NCBI RefSeq assembly: GCF_954871325.1
Contig: NC_088776.1
Coordinates: forward strand, 17,112,052 to 17,176,051
Direction: 5' to 3'
Length of the DNA stretch: 64,000 nucleotides
Source: Gordionus sp. m RMFG-2023
Lineage: Eukaryota; Nematomorpha; Gordioida; Chordodea; Parachordodidae
Below, in pieces: positions 22,757-34,315 of the stretch (positions are counted from its first letter, which is position 1; each line of letters begins with the position of its first letter). The position numbers and the translations under genes are program-made. The notes below the pieces were generated by a model. The model searched no databases, was not told the DNA's origin, and worked only from the letters and a program-made list of their open reading frames with translations.

Positions 22757-23847
22757 ACGCTCCCTTTTAAAAGTAGCTAGCTCCCGCTTCCGCTCCTACT
22801 TTCTCAAAAGGAGCTAGCTCCCGCTCCCGCTACTACATTTTTAAAAGGAGCTAGCTCCCGCTCCAAGTAATGGAGTCCCACTCCATAACCGCTCCTTTGA
22901 TTTTCATTTTTTTAGAAGGTATACAAAACAATATCATATTTTTTTTATCAAAAAGCTTTATTTAAATGATCTATCAAAATATTTATAACCTTTTATTAGC
23001 TTTTAAAAGTAATAAATTTTTTAAATTAGAATCTAACAAACATCCACGCCTCTCCCCTAATACCTGTTTTGCAATACTAAATAGGCACTCCACAGTAGCA
23101 CTAGAGGGAAGCAGGGTATTGTATTTTATAAAGATATTTTTTAATTCAGGGAATTTATTAAAAATAGTAATTTTGGTATTTTAAAAATATTTGTCCAATA
23201 TATTATCTTCCTAATGATCAATTTCATGGAATCCAAAAAAATCTTCCAAATCAATTTGTATTTAAAAGAAAGATTTTTTACTCTTAGATGCTTTTTTAGA
23301 TTGAAGCTGCTCACTTTTGAATATTAAATAGTTTTATTTAAACACAAAAGACATTTTGCCCTTAAATTTGTTTGATCATTTGGATCAACATCTTTTAGAA
23401 GTTTAAAATGATGGAAATGGAAATTTGATTTCTTCATCTATGATCTCTAAATCCATAATATCTAAAACTATTTTTTATTATTTATCTATAAAATGAATAT
23501 TAATATGACTTACAAGATTTTCCAAAAAATTTTCAATATAAAAAGGAAAACTTGATGTTTAATATTTAAAATGATTAGATGAAAAACCAATATAATACTC
23601 GGCTAAACATTTAATAATAGATAAATTTAAATTAAATAAAATTTCATTTTTATTGAATTTTAATTAATAAATTTTATTAATATTTAAAAAATAATTTAAT
23701 TTATACATTAAATTTAAAGGAGCGGTGGAGCGGCGCTCCTCCACTCCAGCCCTAAAAGGAGCTAGCTCCCAGTCCCGCTTCCCAATTTTATAAAGGAGGG
23801 GCACTCCAGGTGTTTTTGGAAAAATGTAGCGGCGCTCCTTAACAACT
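22757..23847. mobile_element. hAT-type element with ggagctagctcc subterminal repeats
   Basis: Repeated 'aaaggagctagctcccgctc' blocks on the left (22770-22865) and 'ggagcggcgctcc', 'ggagctagctccc' and 'gcggcgctccttaacaactc' on the right (23715-23847). The right end read outward, 'cagagttgttaaggagc', is a hAT-style terminus. The left terminus is degraded. A hAT transposase tail on the minus strand (22980-23160) lies inside. Confidence 0.6.
22980..23160 (-). pseudogene. hAT transposase C-terminal dimerisation remnant
   Basis: The minus strand reads 'LLPSSATVECLFSIAKQVL' then 'GERRGCLLDSNLK' and 'LLLLKANK'. This is the classic hAT C-terminal block ('P.SS..vErlFSiagqvl..rR..L...nle.L.flk.N'). It continues open for about 60 residues only. 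Confidence 0.7.
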
Positions 23848-23937
23848 CTGAGTTAAAAGAACCTTTATAAAAAACGGTTAAACCGGTTCAGTTTTTATAT
23901 TTTAGAAATGGCAATAATTTGAATATTCAGTATTATA

Positions 23938-24110
23938 TAAACGTGCTATTATAGTACAGGCGGTTCCCGCAACATAAGTTTCTGTGGAAAGGGCTTTTTC
24001 GGGGCTAAAATTTGTGTTATCATCACAACGAACAAAAAGGAATCCATTTATACTTGAAAATATATTACTTATAAGTTCAAATAATATATTTAAAATGAGT
24101 TATTTTGAAT
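23938..24110 (+). pseudogene. Second hAT dimerisation remnant, different family
   Basis: The plus strand reads 'VSVERAFSGLKFVLSSQRTK' followed by 'RNPFILENILLISSN'. Same hAT C-terminal block but clearly a different sequence type ('VERAFSGLKFVLSDQR'). It sits between the two arms of the inverted repeat 21337-24640, next to the right arm. One small interruption before 'VSVE'. Confidence 0.7.
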
Positions 24111-24689
24111 CTTATATATTTTTTTTATATATAATTAATAAAATAAAAATTTAGAAGATGGTGTTGCTTCAATAAAAAAAAAATTCTAACCGTAATGAAC
24201 CTTTATAAACCTTTAAAATTAGCTAAACCATAAATTTCTTCTCAAGAACCGTAACCAAAACATAACCATTATAATTTTTTATATACTGAGCCGTAACCAA
24301 TAACGGTTCGGTCCCTGCTTAAATGTTCAACGAAATGCCATATTACATTGAATAATTGTTGCAATAATTCGAATTTTTTTTAATATATTTTTTAAAACAA
24401 AAAAGTCTTAACCTCATCCCTTTTCATTCATTATTTCTCTTTTTAAATCCCTTATTTTGGCCTTTTAATTATATGGTGCCAGCCGCAAAAAGAGAAGAAA
24501 AAGTAATTATATTATTATTATTTTTTTCTAAATATTTTAAAAAAAATATTTAAAAAAAAGATCCCGATAAAACGTGGAGATTCAAGATCTTGAATGAATC
24601 CCCACTGGGATTCCGAATCCCACATGATTCCATATCCCAATACGACATGTTTCCATCAAAGTAGGATATCCGTCTGAAGTCTATCCTCT

Positions 24690-25610
24690 TCCTCAAGTGA
24701 GATCCGGATGTCCCGTATGCAATATATGTAAAACTCTTTTTTGAAGTGAGTACGAAGATTAATCTGCCATTCCAAAATAAAAAACTGAGCTATTTTAGTA
24801 ATCGTTTCATGCTATTCGGAATAGTAATAGAATAAAATACTATACAGTTTTATAAACCAGACCTCTAGTTAATATTAGAAACAGATGCATCTAACCAAGG
24901 ATTTGGAGCTGTATTCATGCAAAAATATGATAATGGTAACGAATTTCCAATAGCTTACACCTCAAGAACTTTACAAGACTGAAAATAATTATTCTAGAAT
25001 AGACAAAAAGTAAAAGTAATAATAAACGGCGTAGAAAAATCTCACAACTATTTGTATGGACGAAAATTTAAAATTTGAACAGACCACAAACCTTTAATAA
25101 AGATATATGGTAATAACAGAGATTTAAGCTCATTAACAAACCAAAGATTATTACGTTGGGTATATAAATTATCTGCATATGATTATAATATAATGTACAA
25201 GAATGGCGCTAATAATATAATTGCAGATGCTTTATCGCGAAACCCAATAGAGAAAAATGATGATAGAATAATAAAACAGTGAAATATATAAGAAATCTTA
25301 CTTATGACACATTAACTCTATCATGAAAAGAAATGGTACATACAAATATACAAAATCAGATTTACAAGCTTTTAGAGCAAGAATAGATGAAATAGAAAAT
25401 GATGACGGTATTTTATTTTGGAATGACAGATTAATCATTCCGTACTCACTTCAAAAAAGAGTTTTGCATATATTGCATACGGGACATCCGGGTATTACAA
25501 CAATGAAATCCATTACGAGACATTATATATGGTGGAAAAAATTTGATAAAGATGTCGAAAAACTAATAAAGGTTCTTAACTTAAAAAAACGATTGGTACA
25601 ATAAAAAAAG
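24690..25610 (+). mobile_element. Ty3/gypsy fragment (RNase H and integrase head)
   Basis: Plus-strand remains of an LTR retrotransposon polyprotein: RNase H ('LETDASNQGFGAVFMQKYDN', 'TDHKPLIKIYG', 'IIADALSRNP', about 24867-25250), then the zinc-binding N-terminal part of integrase ('HILHTGHPGITTMKSITRHY', 'IWWKKFDKDVEKLIK', 25323-25604). A short stretch of the same integrase region is also present in reverse orientation at 24690-24785. Broken and without LTRs. Sequence differs from gypsy fossil 1 but is similar in style to the element at 41941-44876. Confidence 0.7.
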
Positions 25611-26009
25611 AAATATTGTTATCGATCATAATTAATTATAATTTTCTTTAGTTTGTTTTTGAACAAAAATTTTAAATTTCCTTACCCGCCCGCCCATTGT
25701 TTAAATTTCTTAACCCGCCCGCCCATAGTTTCAAATTTTTTAACCCGCCCGCCAGCCTGCCCATTCTCAAAATTTTTTTACCCGCCCATCCGCCCGCCCA
25801 CTTAGATGGGCGGGTGAGGGCGGGCTGGCCGAAACCCCGCCCAATGCAGACCTCTAAGTGCCCTTAAATCATTATACATAATGGATATTTAAAATTGTGA
25901 TACATAAATGAAATTTAATAGTATTTGATTTGACATGAAATTTATATGAAATAAAATCAACATAAAGATGATATGAAAATACAGTTAGTTGCATAATTAT
26001 ATATGGTGA

Positions 26010-28440
26010 ATTCCGTATCAAATCAACCAAGGTTTCAACCCTACCTCCTCAATTTTTTTTAAAATTTTGCATATTGGTAATATATGCTATAAATAAGAAA
26101 AAAATAATATTTTTACTTCATTACACTAATTAATCGCTAAGATATGGGGGTTTAAAGAAAGGGAAAATGATACATTTTTGACAAGATGCACTTGTCAAAA
26201 ATTTTCAAATATCTCAAGAATAAATTAATTTAGAGCAATAATTTAAATTTTATTGTATAGCTTAATAATGGATCTTTAATATGACATATAAATAAATGTG
26301 ATGGAAATCAGATTAATACCCAAAACCGGAAGTACAAACATGGAAATGGTCATAGAATTTTTTTCTCTACATGTATACTAGACTCTGCTTTATATTTGTA
26401 CAAAATCCTTGACTGGGACAAACGTGGGTCCTAAGATAGATGACTTTTTATATAGCTAAAATGGATCAAATTTAACGTAAATATCATCATATTTAAATTT
26501 ATTGAACACTTACATAATAAATTTGGTTAAACTTTCTTTTGAAAATAATTTTGAATATTTTATTTTAGCATAAATTAAAATAAAAGAAAAACTTAGGGCA
26601 CTTGCAATGTCAAAAATTTTTTTTAAAAAAAATTAATGATTCTCGCATTTATACATTATGCGTTCAAATTGATTTCATAAATTTCAATAATAAATTAATT
26701 TTTTTTTGAAGTATAATTTTGACTTTGGGCGCACCCTAATTTGATGCGAATTCAAAGATTATATATCATTTCTTGAAACGCTGACGAAATCTGCCAAGTA
26801 ATTTGTAGATTATTTAGAAAAATGAAATAATTTGATTCTTCATTCTTATAGCTTCACCAATCTTTATTTAAAAACTCATTAAAATCCAATTTATATGCTG
26901 GCGAATTCTTAGTTATTATTAACCCCTAAGAAAAATATGCATTTGTAGTGCAGGGTCATGCATAAGGATTTCATTGGACCAATAATCAGGCCACTACGAT
27001 TTATTACATTTAAGACGGCTTAATTAAACAAGTAAATTTTATTGTTATATGAGATTGTTTAAAGCACAACGCATGTGCATTTTATTTATTTCTAACAAAA
27101 TTGACCTTTAAAAAAAAGATTTGGCAGGGTTGTTAAAATTTATTATTTTCCTGATTGGTGAAATAAAAATACTTTATTAACCTCTACAATCATGAAAATG
27201 ATTTTGGGATAAAGGCAGAATGACAATTATTTGCAACCATACATAATAAAAGTCTCTGCGACAGTTTCAGGAGCTTTACTAAACGATTAGCAGCTCGAGC
27301 AAGTTTGCAATATTTATGAGATTATATACTGAAAACAATGGATTTATATAACTATGCAAGAAATAATATCAGAGAAATAAATTTTACATTTGTGAGCAAT
27401 ATCTAAGTATAAAAATCATTTTGAAAACAGGTTTTTGACAGTAAAACAAATTTATGGATAGAAGAAAATAAAATAATAGTTAAAATTTAGTCAAATTCTT
27501 CGGATGATTTAATATATGTTATATTTTAAAATTTTTATATATTATAAATTTTTGATTGACATGTATAATAATAGAAATTATTTAGTCAAATAAAAATATG
27601 TTTAGAATATTTTGACATGTAATTTCGAGAGAATAACCTAAGTGTTAAATAAATCACCCCCCTCCCCACCTACCTCCCATATTTCAAGTATTTTTTTAAA
27701 TAATAAAGTAAGGGCCCTTCATTTAGACATATTTTTTAATAAAAATTATTAAAGTATTAAATTTAAATATGATTATATTTATGTTAAAATATGATCAATT
27801 ATAGCCATATAAAGAGTCATAACTCCTAGACCCACGTTTATCCTGGTACAAATATAAAGCAGTCTGGTATACATCTAGGAATACCTTTTTTCTATATTCA
27901 TTTTCGGTTTGGTACTTCAGGTTTTGGGTCTTATTCGGGATTCTATCACATTTAATATGTCATATTAAACATCCATTATTAAGCTATATAATAAAATTTA
28001 AATTATTGCTCTAACTTAATTTATTCTTGAGATAAATATAAATGAAGTACATTTTGTCAAAAAAATACCATTTTCCCGCTCTTTAAAACCATATCTTAGC
28101 GAGTAAGTGGTATAATGAGTAAAAATTTCATATTTTTCTTAGCTATAGCATTTATTACAAATATAGAAAATTTTAATGTGTTATATTTTAGCTAATGAAA
28201 AAAATAAAGTTTAGCCCCCAACTTAACTAGCGGCTGAGATATGGCCATTTAAATGTCGAATAAATGGGGCATTTCGGGAGAATGAGTTTGCTGAAAGAAT
28301 ATCTAATTACATTTAAAAATTTAGCAGAAAATTATCCAGAAATAAGTTTTATTTGAAAAAATAATAATTATGATTATAAGCAATAAATATATAGTGGCCG
28401 AAGTTTGGAAAAATATGTATTAAGGGGAGGCGTGGTTGAC
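26010..28440. mobile_element. Long inverted-repeat (fold-back) element, ~2.4 kb
   Basis: About 430 bp at 26070-26520 pair in reverse with 27745-28165. Landmarks: 'cgctaagatatgggggttta' versus 'taaaaccatatcttagcg', 'ctttatatttgtacaaaatc' versus 'tggtacaaatataaagcag', and 'ggatctttaatatgacatat' versus 'taatatgtcatattaaacat'. Weaker pairing may extend outward ('tcaaccctacctcctc' near 26035 and 'ggggaggcgtggttgac' near 28440). The ~1.2 kb between the arms has no recognisable ORF. No target duplication found. Class unknown. Confidence 0.65.
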
Positions 28441-28449
28441 TTTAATTAT

Positions 28450-29615
28450 ATAAATCATTATAATTTTTTTAATTTAATCTATCAAATATATTATTAGGTC
28501 ATACCTATTATTCCTGTATTATCACTTTAACAAATTGAGTGAAAAAGTGCAATGCCTTAAAAAAGGAAACCTAAACCCAATTATTTGCCCCATTAGATAT
28601 ATTAATAGACTTTTTTTAAATTTAATACATTATAAAATTTGTGGTTATTTTTATAATATATCCTATTCAATATATAATACTTTATTAATAAATAAATGTT
28701 ATAAAGTTAAAACCAGTTTGGAAAAAAGATTTAAAGATTTTTTAGAAAAAAAGAGATATTTGAACAAATTTTAATAATAAATGGCCAATTCACTTATATA
28801 TTTTCTATTTACATGCATAAAAAATCTTTCAAGATAATAAAAATTTTAAAATAAAAAGAATGACCTGAACTCAGTTTACAATCATATCCAAATATTAAAT
28901 TTACAATCTTCTGATAAAATCTATAAATTTATATTCTATTAAATAATATCGTTTTTATTTGATGGCAATAAATCTTTCTAATAACAATTATTTAGGTAGA
29001 TGATGGATAATAAAAAGAAAAATATTCATGATAATTTAAATAAAAACAATTTAAATTTTGCAAAATATATATAGAATAGATATTGATATTTTTAAATAAC
29101 AGAAACAGACATTAGCTTGAATAAATTTGATTTAATTTAGGGAAAAATTAGTATAAACTATAGCTAGTTTCGGGAAAAATTAGTATAAATTAGGAGCTAA
29201 ATTATTATGAGAAGAAATATAGGTTGAGGTGGAAAATAGAGCCATCTAGGAATATAATTTATATTAAATTATTTAAAAAAATATATAATATAGGTCGTTG
29301 TTTTCTGTAAATGATAATGCGATAAAAATAGATATATATTTTTATTTTGAAAATAAAAATAAATTTTTTGTTGTGAAGGAATATAATTTGTTTATTGCAA
29401 TATAGCTTCTTTTATATATTGAAAAGAAATAAAAAACGAAAATACAAAAAATAGTAACCAGAAAGTAATTAATAAGCCAGGCCAGTCTGTAAAGGTTAAT
29501 AATAAATTCAGGGGCAATTCTATCTTTTACAATAGGGAAAAAAATTTTAAAAATTATTTTAAAAATTATTGTTTTTTTGCTAGCATTATCCAAATTTACT
29601 TTCTTTTTTATTAGA
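28450..29615. other. AT-rich region, no supported gene
   Basis: Two frames of about 80 residues (28535-28774 plus; 29342-29593 minus, with a hydrophobic stretch 'LAWLINYFLVTIFCIFVFY') exist, but neither has splice, homology or codon support. Confidence 0.35.
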
Positions 29616-29625
29616 TAACATTATC

Positions 29626-31912
29626 CAGTGGCGTAGCCAGAATTTATCCATGGGGGGGGGGGAGGGGTTTAAAATTTTTTGGGGGGCGAAGCCCCCAAAC
29701 TCTACTTTTAAATATTGGCAATATTATGTGCTTTATTAGTGTCTAATCACTATAGTAACAAGCATGAATAAAAAAAATATTAGTAACAATTTTGGCTAAA
29801 TTTATGATTAATAAGCGACTGAACACTGAAAACATTATTCTAAAAATTTAATCTATGTTTAGTCAATTGTAAATTAATCCATATAGTTTAGAAAGAAAAA
29901 AATTTGCTCCCCGAACCTTACATTTTTTAAGATCACTCAATATACCTGATTGAGTGTTAAAAATAATTCTTTTTTAAATTTTAGATATAGATTTTATTTA
30001 TTATTAAAATACTTTAGTATAAATAAAATCTCTTTATTTAACTATGCATTTATTTTAATGATAATATACAATAAAATAAATTTCAAAATGTAGAAATTTT
30101 TATGTAGATTATTATATTAAAAATTTATTGTAAATAACTATATTTAAAAAATATATAATTCAATAAAATATAAGTAATTCTTGTACGGTATTTTAAAAAA
30201 TATAATTTAACAATTATAATTAATACAAAATAATCTATAAATATTTCTTATTGCAAAAGCAATACTTTTATTAAAAATACATAAATATTATGACTAAGAA
30301 TTCATTATAATTAAGTTTTGCATATAAAAATTTTATGACTAAGAAAATATGATAATCATAGATTTGAATTTATAAAAAGAGGTCTACTTTTCTCTGAGAT
30401 TTGGCTAATTCATCTAGAATCAAATTTTTATCTAGAATGATCTCCTTATAAATATTTAAAAGGGCTAATCCATTTAAACAGTTTTCACCGGTGCTATTTC
30501 TTAAATAGGTTTTTAACCTTTTCAAAGTTGAAAAAGACCTTTCATTGGTGCAGGTACTAATCAATAAAGTAGCTAAAATAAAAAGTAATGTTTTGATATT
30601 TGGCAGCGAATCTAAAGTGCAATTACACATGGAAAGAGCCTGCAAAGCATTTTTAGGTCTCAAAGAGTACTCTATTCTGTCGAGATTTTTATACCAAAAT
30701 TCGACATCACAAAGTAGCTTATCATACGACCCTAATAAATCATCAGAATAAAACTCTGAGATGTTCTTAATATCCTCTCGCGTTTCAAGTGTAATCAACA
30801 ATTCAGACTCAACCGGCAAAAGAAAATAAAAGCTTTTTAAAATAAAATTGTGACTTATAAATCTTTCCTTTAATTGAAATAAAAATGTATCAATAAGTGG
30901 AATAAAAATGTTAATTTGATAAAAATCCTCAATCGTAGATGCATCAATATTTAAGCGATTTGACTGTCTAGAAACTACTCTAGGTTTAAAAATTTCAATC
31001 CCAAACAAATTAGCGATCTCCTTTACTTTCTTGTAAATATCATGAATTTTTCATCCACATTTCTGATATTTGTTAATATTTAAACAATATCCTTTGCCCT
31101 ATTCATAACCTCTCTTAAATCCAAATTAATTTTTTGAAGTATTTTGCTAAAATCATATATAGTTAAATAAAAAATATACACATTGAATTGATATTAAAAA
31201 TTGTGGCATAACTCAAATGAAAATATAATTTACAAATAAAAAAATAGAACTCAATTATATTATAAAATACCATACCATCATTTGATGATTTTCCAGCCAA
31301 ATCAACTGAGAGCTCAGATTCTTTAATAATACATAATTTTTCTAATAAAAAATTAAGAGAACTTATAAATGATAATTTAGAATTATACCATTATCATTTG
31401 AGGATTTTATTTTAGCTAACTCATTTGTTTTCCCTGAGTATGTTGGTTGTATTTCTAATTGCAAGATTTAAATAAAAGATATTATAAAAGTGAATACCAT
31501 TACAATCGTCATTTGAGGATTTTGTTATTTCTAAATCAAATTACATAAATTTTCTAAATCAATTTAAATATACATTTATTTAGTAAAAATTTTCTTATAT
31601 CCATGTGGGAATTAAATAAAAATATTAAAAACTATCTAAATTTAGTTTAACAATTTAAATTTTATTATTAAATTTAAAATATCTAATTAAACAAATAAAA
31701 ATATATTTACAATATAAATTTAATTGTTATTTAATATTTTATTAGTTCATAAAAATATATTTTATTTTAATATCGTATATATTATTTATTTTATTTCTAA
31801 ATTGAAACAGTTTTTTAAATAAAATAAAAAAAAATTAAAAAAAAAATTTTTTTTTGAGGGGTGATGGGGGGTTTTAACCCCAACCCCCCCCCCCCCCTTG
31901 TCTACGCCACTG
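29626..31912 (-). mobile_element. hAT transposon (cagtggcgtagc family) with target duplication
   Basis: A 2287-bp element. Ends are 'cagtggcgtagccag' (29626) and 'cttgtctacgccactg' (31912), inverted repeats with long G/C runs just inside. Identical 8-bp target duplications 'acattatc' lie at 29618-29625 and 31913-31920. The minus strand carries the C-terminal 212 residues of a transposase (30370-31008). The N-terminal half (DNA-binding finger and first catalytic Asp) is not recognisable, so the copy is defective. Shorter relatives: 57970-58680 and the end at 40690-40784. Confidence 0.9.
30370..31008 (-). CDS. hAT transposase, C-terminal 212 residues
   Basis: Open frame encoding the last part of a hAT transposase of the zinc-finger MYM/TTF-associated type, which cuts and joins the element's ends. 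Residues about 140-200 hold the dimerisation block: 'ATLLISTCTNERSFSTLKRL', then 'KTYLRNSTGENCLNGLALLN', with the conserved Glu of the 'NERSFS' motif present. The frame opens at ATG 31008 inside the family's usual length, so the true start is lost. It lies wholly inside the element 29626-31912. The long intact frame in AT-rich DNA suggests rather recent activity of this family. Confidence 0.8.
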   Translation of the reverse strand: MFGIEIFKPRVVSRQSNRLNIDASTIEDFYQINIFIPLIDTFLFQLKERFISHNFILKSFYFLLPVESELLITLETREDIKNISEFYSDDLLGSYDKLLCDVEFWYKNLDRIEYSLRPKNALQALSMCNCTLDSLPNIKTLLFILATLLISTCTNERSFSTLKRLKTYLRNSTGENCLNGLALLNIYKEIILDKNLILDELAKSQRKVDLFL

Positions 31913-31929
31913 ACATTATCTAAAATTAC

Positions 31930-33060
31930 CTTTTTTTTTAGCTAATTTCTAGTACTGAATAAATTATAATAATTACTTGATAAAATTAGAATATTGAATA
32001 ACTTTTTATACAATATATCGCGATTTTTATTTCTACTTTTACTTATTTCACTATTTTGTATTCAGATTATTATTATTTGATATTTACAAATTTTTGCATA
32101 TATAAATACATTTATATAAGATTGTTAAATAATCTGATTATCATCAGTATGTAATTATTTGATATATGTAAGAATATTATAATGTAAATTAAGATAAAGA
32201 AATTAAAATTAAATACTAATTAATCATTGATTGGCCCCGCTAAAAAACAATAGGGAATAAAAAAAGTGACAAGGGATAGATTAGGACATGTTTTAATATG
32301 AATTTATTTTAATGTAAGGGAAATTAAGCTTTATGACTAGAGGATAATTTGAATACAATAATATTATGGTATGGGAAATCATGCTAAACTATTAGAAAAT
32401 AATGAGTTTGGATATTAATGCACAAGCAGGCAAGCTATATATTTCTGTTACATTTGAAATCATAAGATCATTTATGAGTGGCCATAAAATTTGGTGCGCC
32501 GGCTAGCTCGGGATTAAGATTAGGTCAAATAGCTTTAATCATGGTGGACTGAGGAGTGGGAGAATCTAAAAAAGTACACAGCATTTGTCAAGTCAATTTA
32601 GATCTCTCCTTTATTTTGAAAGGTAGGCCAAAACTATGCGACTCAATATTTATTATTAACAATAACATAATTAAATAAATAATATTCAAAAAATCAAAGT
32701 TGGTGTAAAAATAGTAAATGTGAAAAAATGTCCTTATCCATAAACAATCTCGTCCTTTTATAGTTTTTTCATCTATTGTATGTACTAATATTTTTTAACC
32801 AAACCAATGATAACATCGAAAACCTTAGGAAATTATGTGTTCTTTTCTATCAATCAATCCGGTGTCTTAGTTTTATACAATAGCAGCCTTTGTTTTACAA
32901 AAATAAAAGGGAATAATATCACTTTAGAATTTTGCAAGGATAGTAAATTTTGATAACAAAAAGAGGGAGATTAAAAATTAATATTTAATTAAGATAACAA
33001 AAAACAAGGGGGGTAATTAAAAATACTTAAACAAGAAACACAACAGTTTAAGAAAGGGGC
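31930..33060. other. AT-rich region, no gene seen
   Basis: No ORF, repeat end or RNA signal that I can support. Confidence 0.4.
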
Positions 33061-33071
33061 ATACTTCCAGT

Positions 33072-33960
33072 CAGGCGCGTACGAAGCGGGAGTGGGTAAG
33101 GGCTGGAGACATCCCCCCCCCCCAAGTCAAAAAATGCAGATGCAGGATATATTTTTTAAATATATTATTGTTTATATTAATTTATATTTTATAATATTTA
33201 TTCCTTTATCTTTCTTATTAAATATATATTTACATTTATTTATCATTTTCTTATACTAAGTTATTTTATTAATTAATTTAGATTTCAAGTTTTCCTTGGC
33301 GTAATATTTATTTATTATTTTCAAATTTCTAGTGGCGTAATATTTATCTACCATTTTAAACTTCAGGAATAATTATGGATATCAGAAATTTTTTTACACA
33401 TATGATGATTATGAAATTCAGAATCCTAGTCATCTTATAAAAAAGCAAAAATTTATTAAAGATAATTTTTTAACATTTTATAATTAATTAATCAACATCC
33501 CTCCAATAATGAATATAAATAATGAAAGAATAGTTGGAATAATAATCTATGAAATAATTGAGAATCAGGATATAGGGCCATTAAAAGGTCAGTTATTCAA
33601 ATTTCGGGAGTTTTTTAATGAGAAGTGTGTAGTAAATTAATCAAAATAAGCATTTAATTAAATGAGCTGTAGAAAAATCATTTGGTATATATTTTATTTT
33701 GGGCAGCTAATTGATTTTCATGGGCAGTATTTAAAATAAATAAGCAATTTTAAAATAATTTGGCTGGTATTTAATAAATAATTTTCCATTTTTATGTAAT
33801 TATGGAGTTTTAATTTTTTATAATTCGCATTAATCTAATATTGTGTATTAGAAATAGTTTTTAGTCCTAATAAATATATGCTTGATTTTTTAAATAACAA
33901 TAATATTATCTTAAAATAATTTAATTATATTAATCACAGTGTTAGGGGGGGGCGCAGGGA
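33072..33960. mobile_element. hAT element, caggcgcgtacg family, deleted copy
   Basis: Starts near 33073 with 'caggcgcgtacgaagcggg' followed by a C run. Its interior matches in reverse both parts of the element at 41416-45319: 'tggcgtaatatttat' (33297, 33333) and 'ttagaaatagtttttagtcc' (33848). The right end merges with a 'gggggggcgcagggactata' element near 33945. No coding left. Confidence 0.6.
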
Positions 33961-34315
33961 CTATAGCTCCCTGAAAATTTGAATAGACACCTGAAGCGAA
34001 AAAATTTTTTTTCTTAATGGTTACCTAATATCCCCCTGAAAAATAAATTTTTTAATAGCCCCCTGAACGATTTCTTTTATAATTCTATTAGGTATTATAT
34101 ATAGATTTGATTTTATAATTTAAAAATTAATTAGACCTATAATTTTTATTAAATGAATACTATTTTAATTATTAGATTAAATCATAGGCGTAGCCGGAAT
34201 TTTCCTAAGGAAGGGGGATTAAAAAATTACTGGAGGCTTGGCCCCCAGACCCTATTTTGGGTGAGCCTTCGGCCCGCTTTTGCCCGGCCTTCGGCCGGGT
34301 TACCTTAGTCTATAT

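Larger units (their letters stand above)
21337..24640. mobile_element. Long inverted-repeat element with ~370-410 bp arms
   Basis: The arm 21337-21750 ('gggatatggaatcatgtggg' ... 'gcagggacccgaaccg' ...) is matched in reverse at 24265-24640 ('cggttcggtccctgc' ... 'ccacatgattccatatccc'). Within the arms 'cagggaccgaaccgtta' with 'taacggttcgg' looks like a hAT end, but the flanks of these inner ends are mirror images and not direct duplicates, so they belong to the same inverted repeat. Two different hAT transposase scraps lie between the arms (22980-23160 and 23938-24110). Confidence 0.7.
20946..25856. mobile_element. hAT element of the tagaggtctgca family, filled with nested insertions
   Basis: The left end 'tagaggtctgcaactcaat' at 20946 and the right end 'ccaatgcagacctcta' at 25856 are inverted repeats of each other and match the complete element at 34316-37534, including the 'cccgcccgcc' subterminal blocks (20980-21120; 25685-25800). 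Only the two ends of this copy remain recognisable: the middle is taken by the long inverted-repeat element 21337-24640 and a gypsy fragment 24690-25610. The flanking bases ('atatggtg' and 'agtgccct') do not match, so the two ends may come from different copies. Confidence 0.6.
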
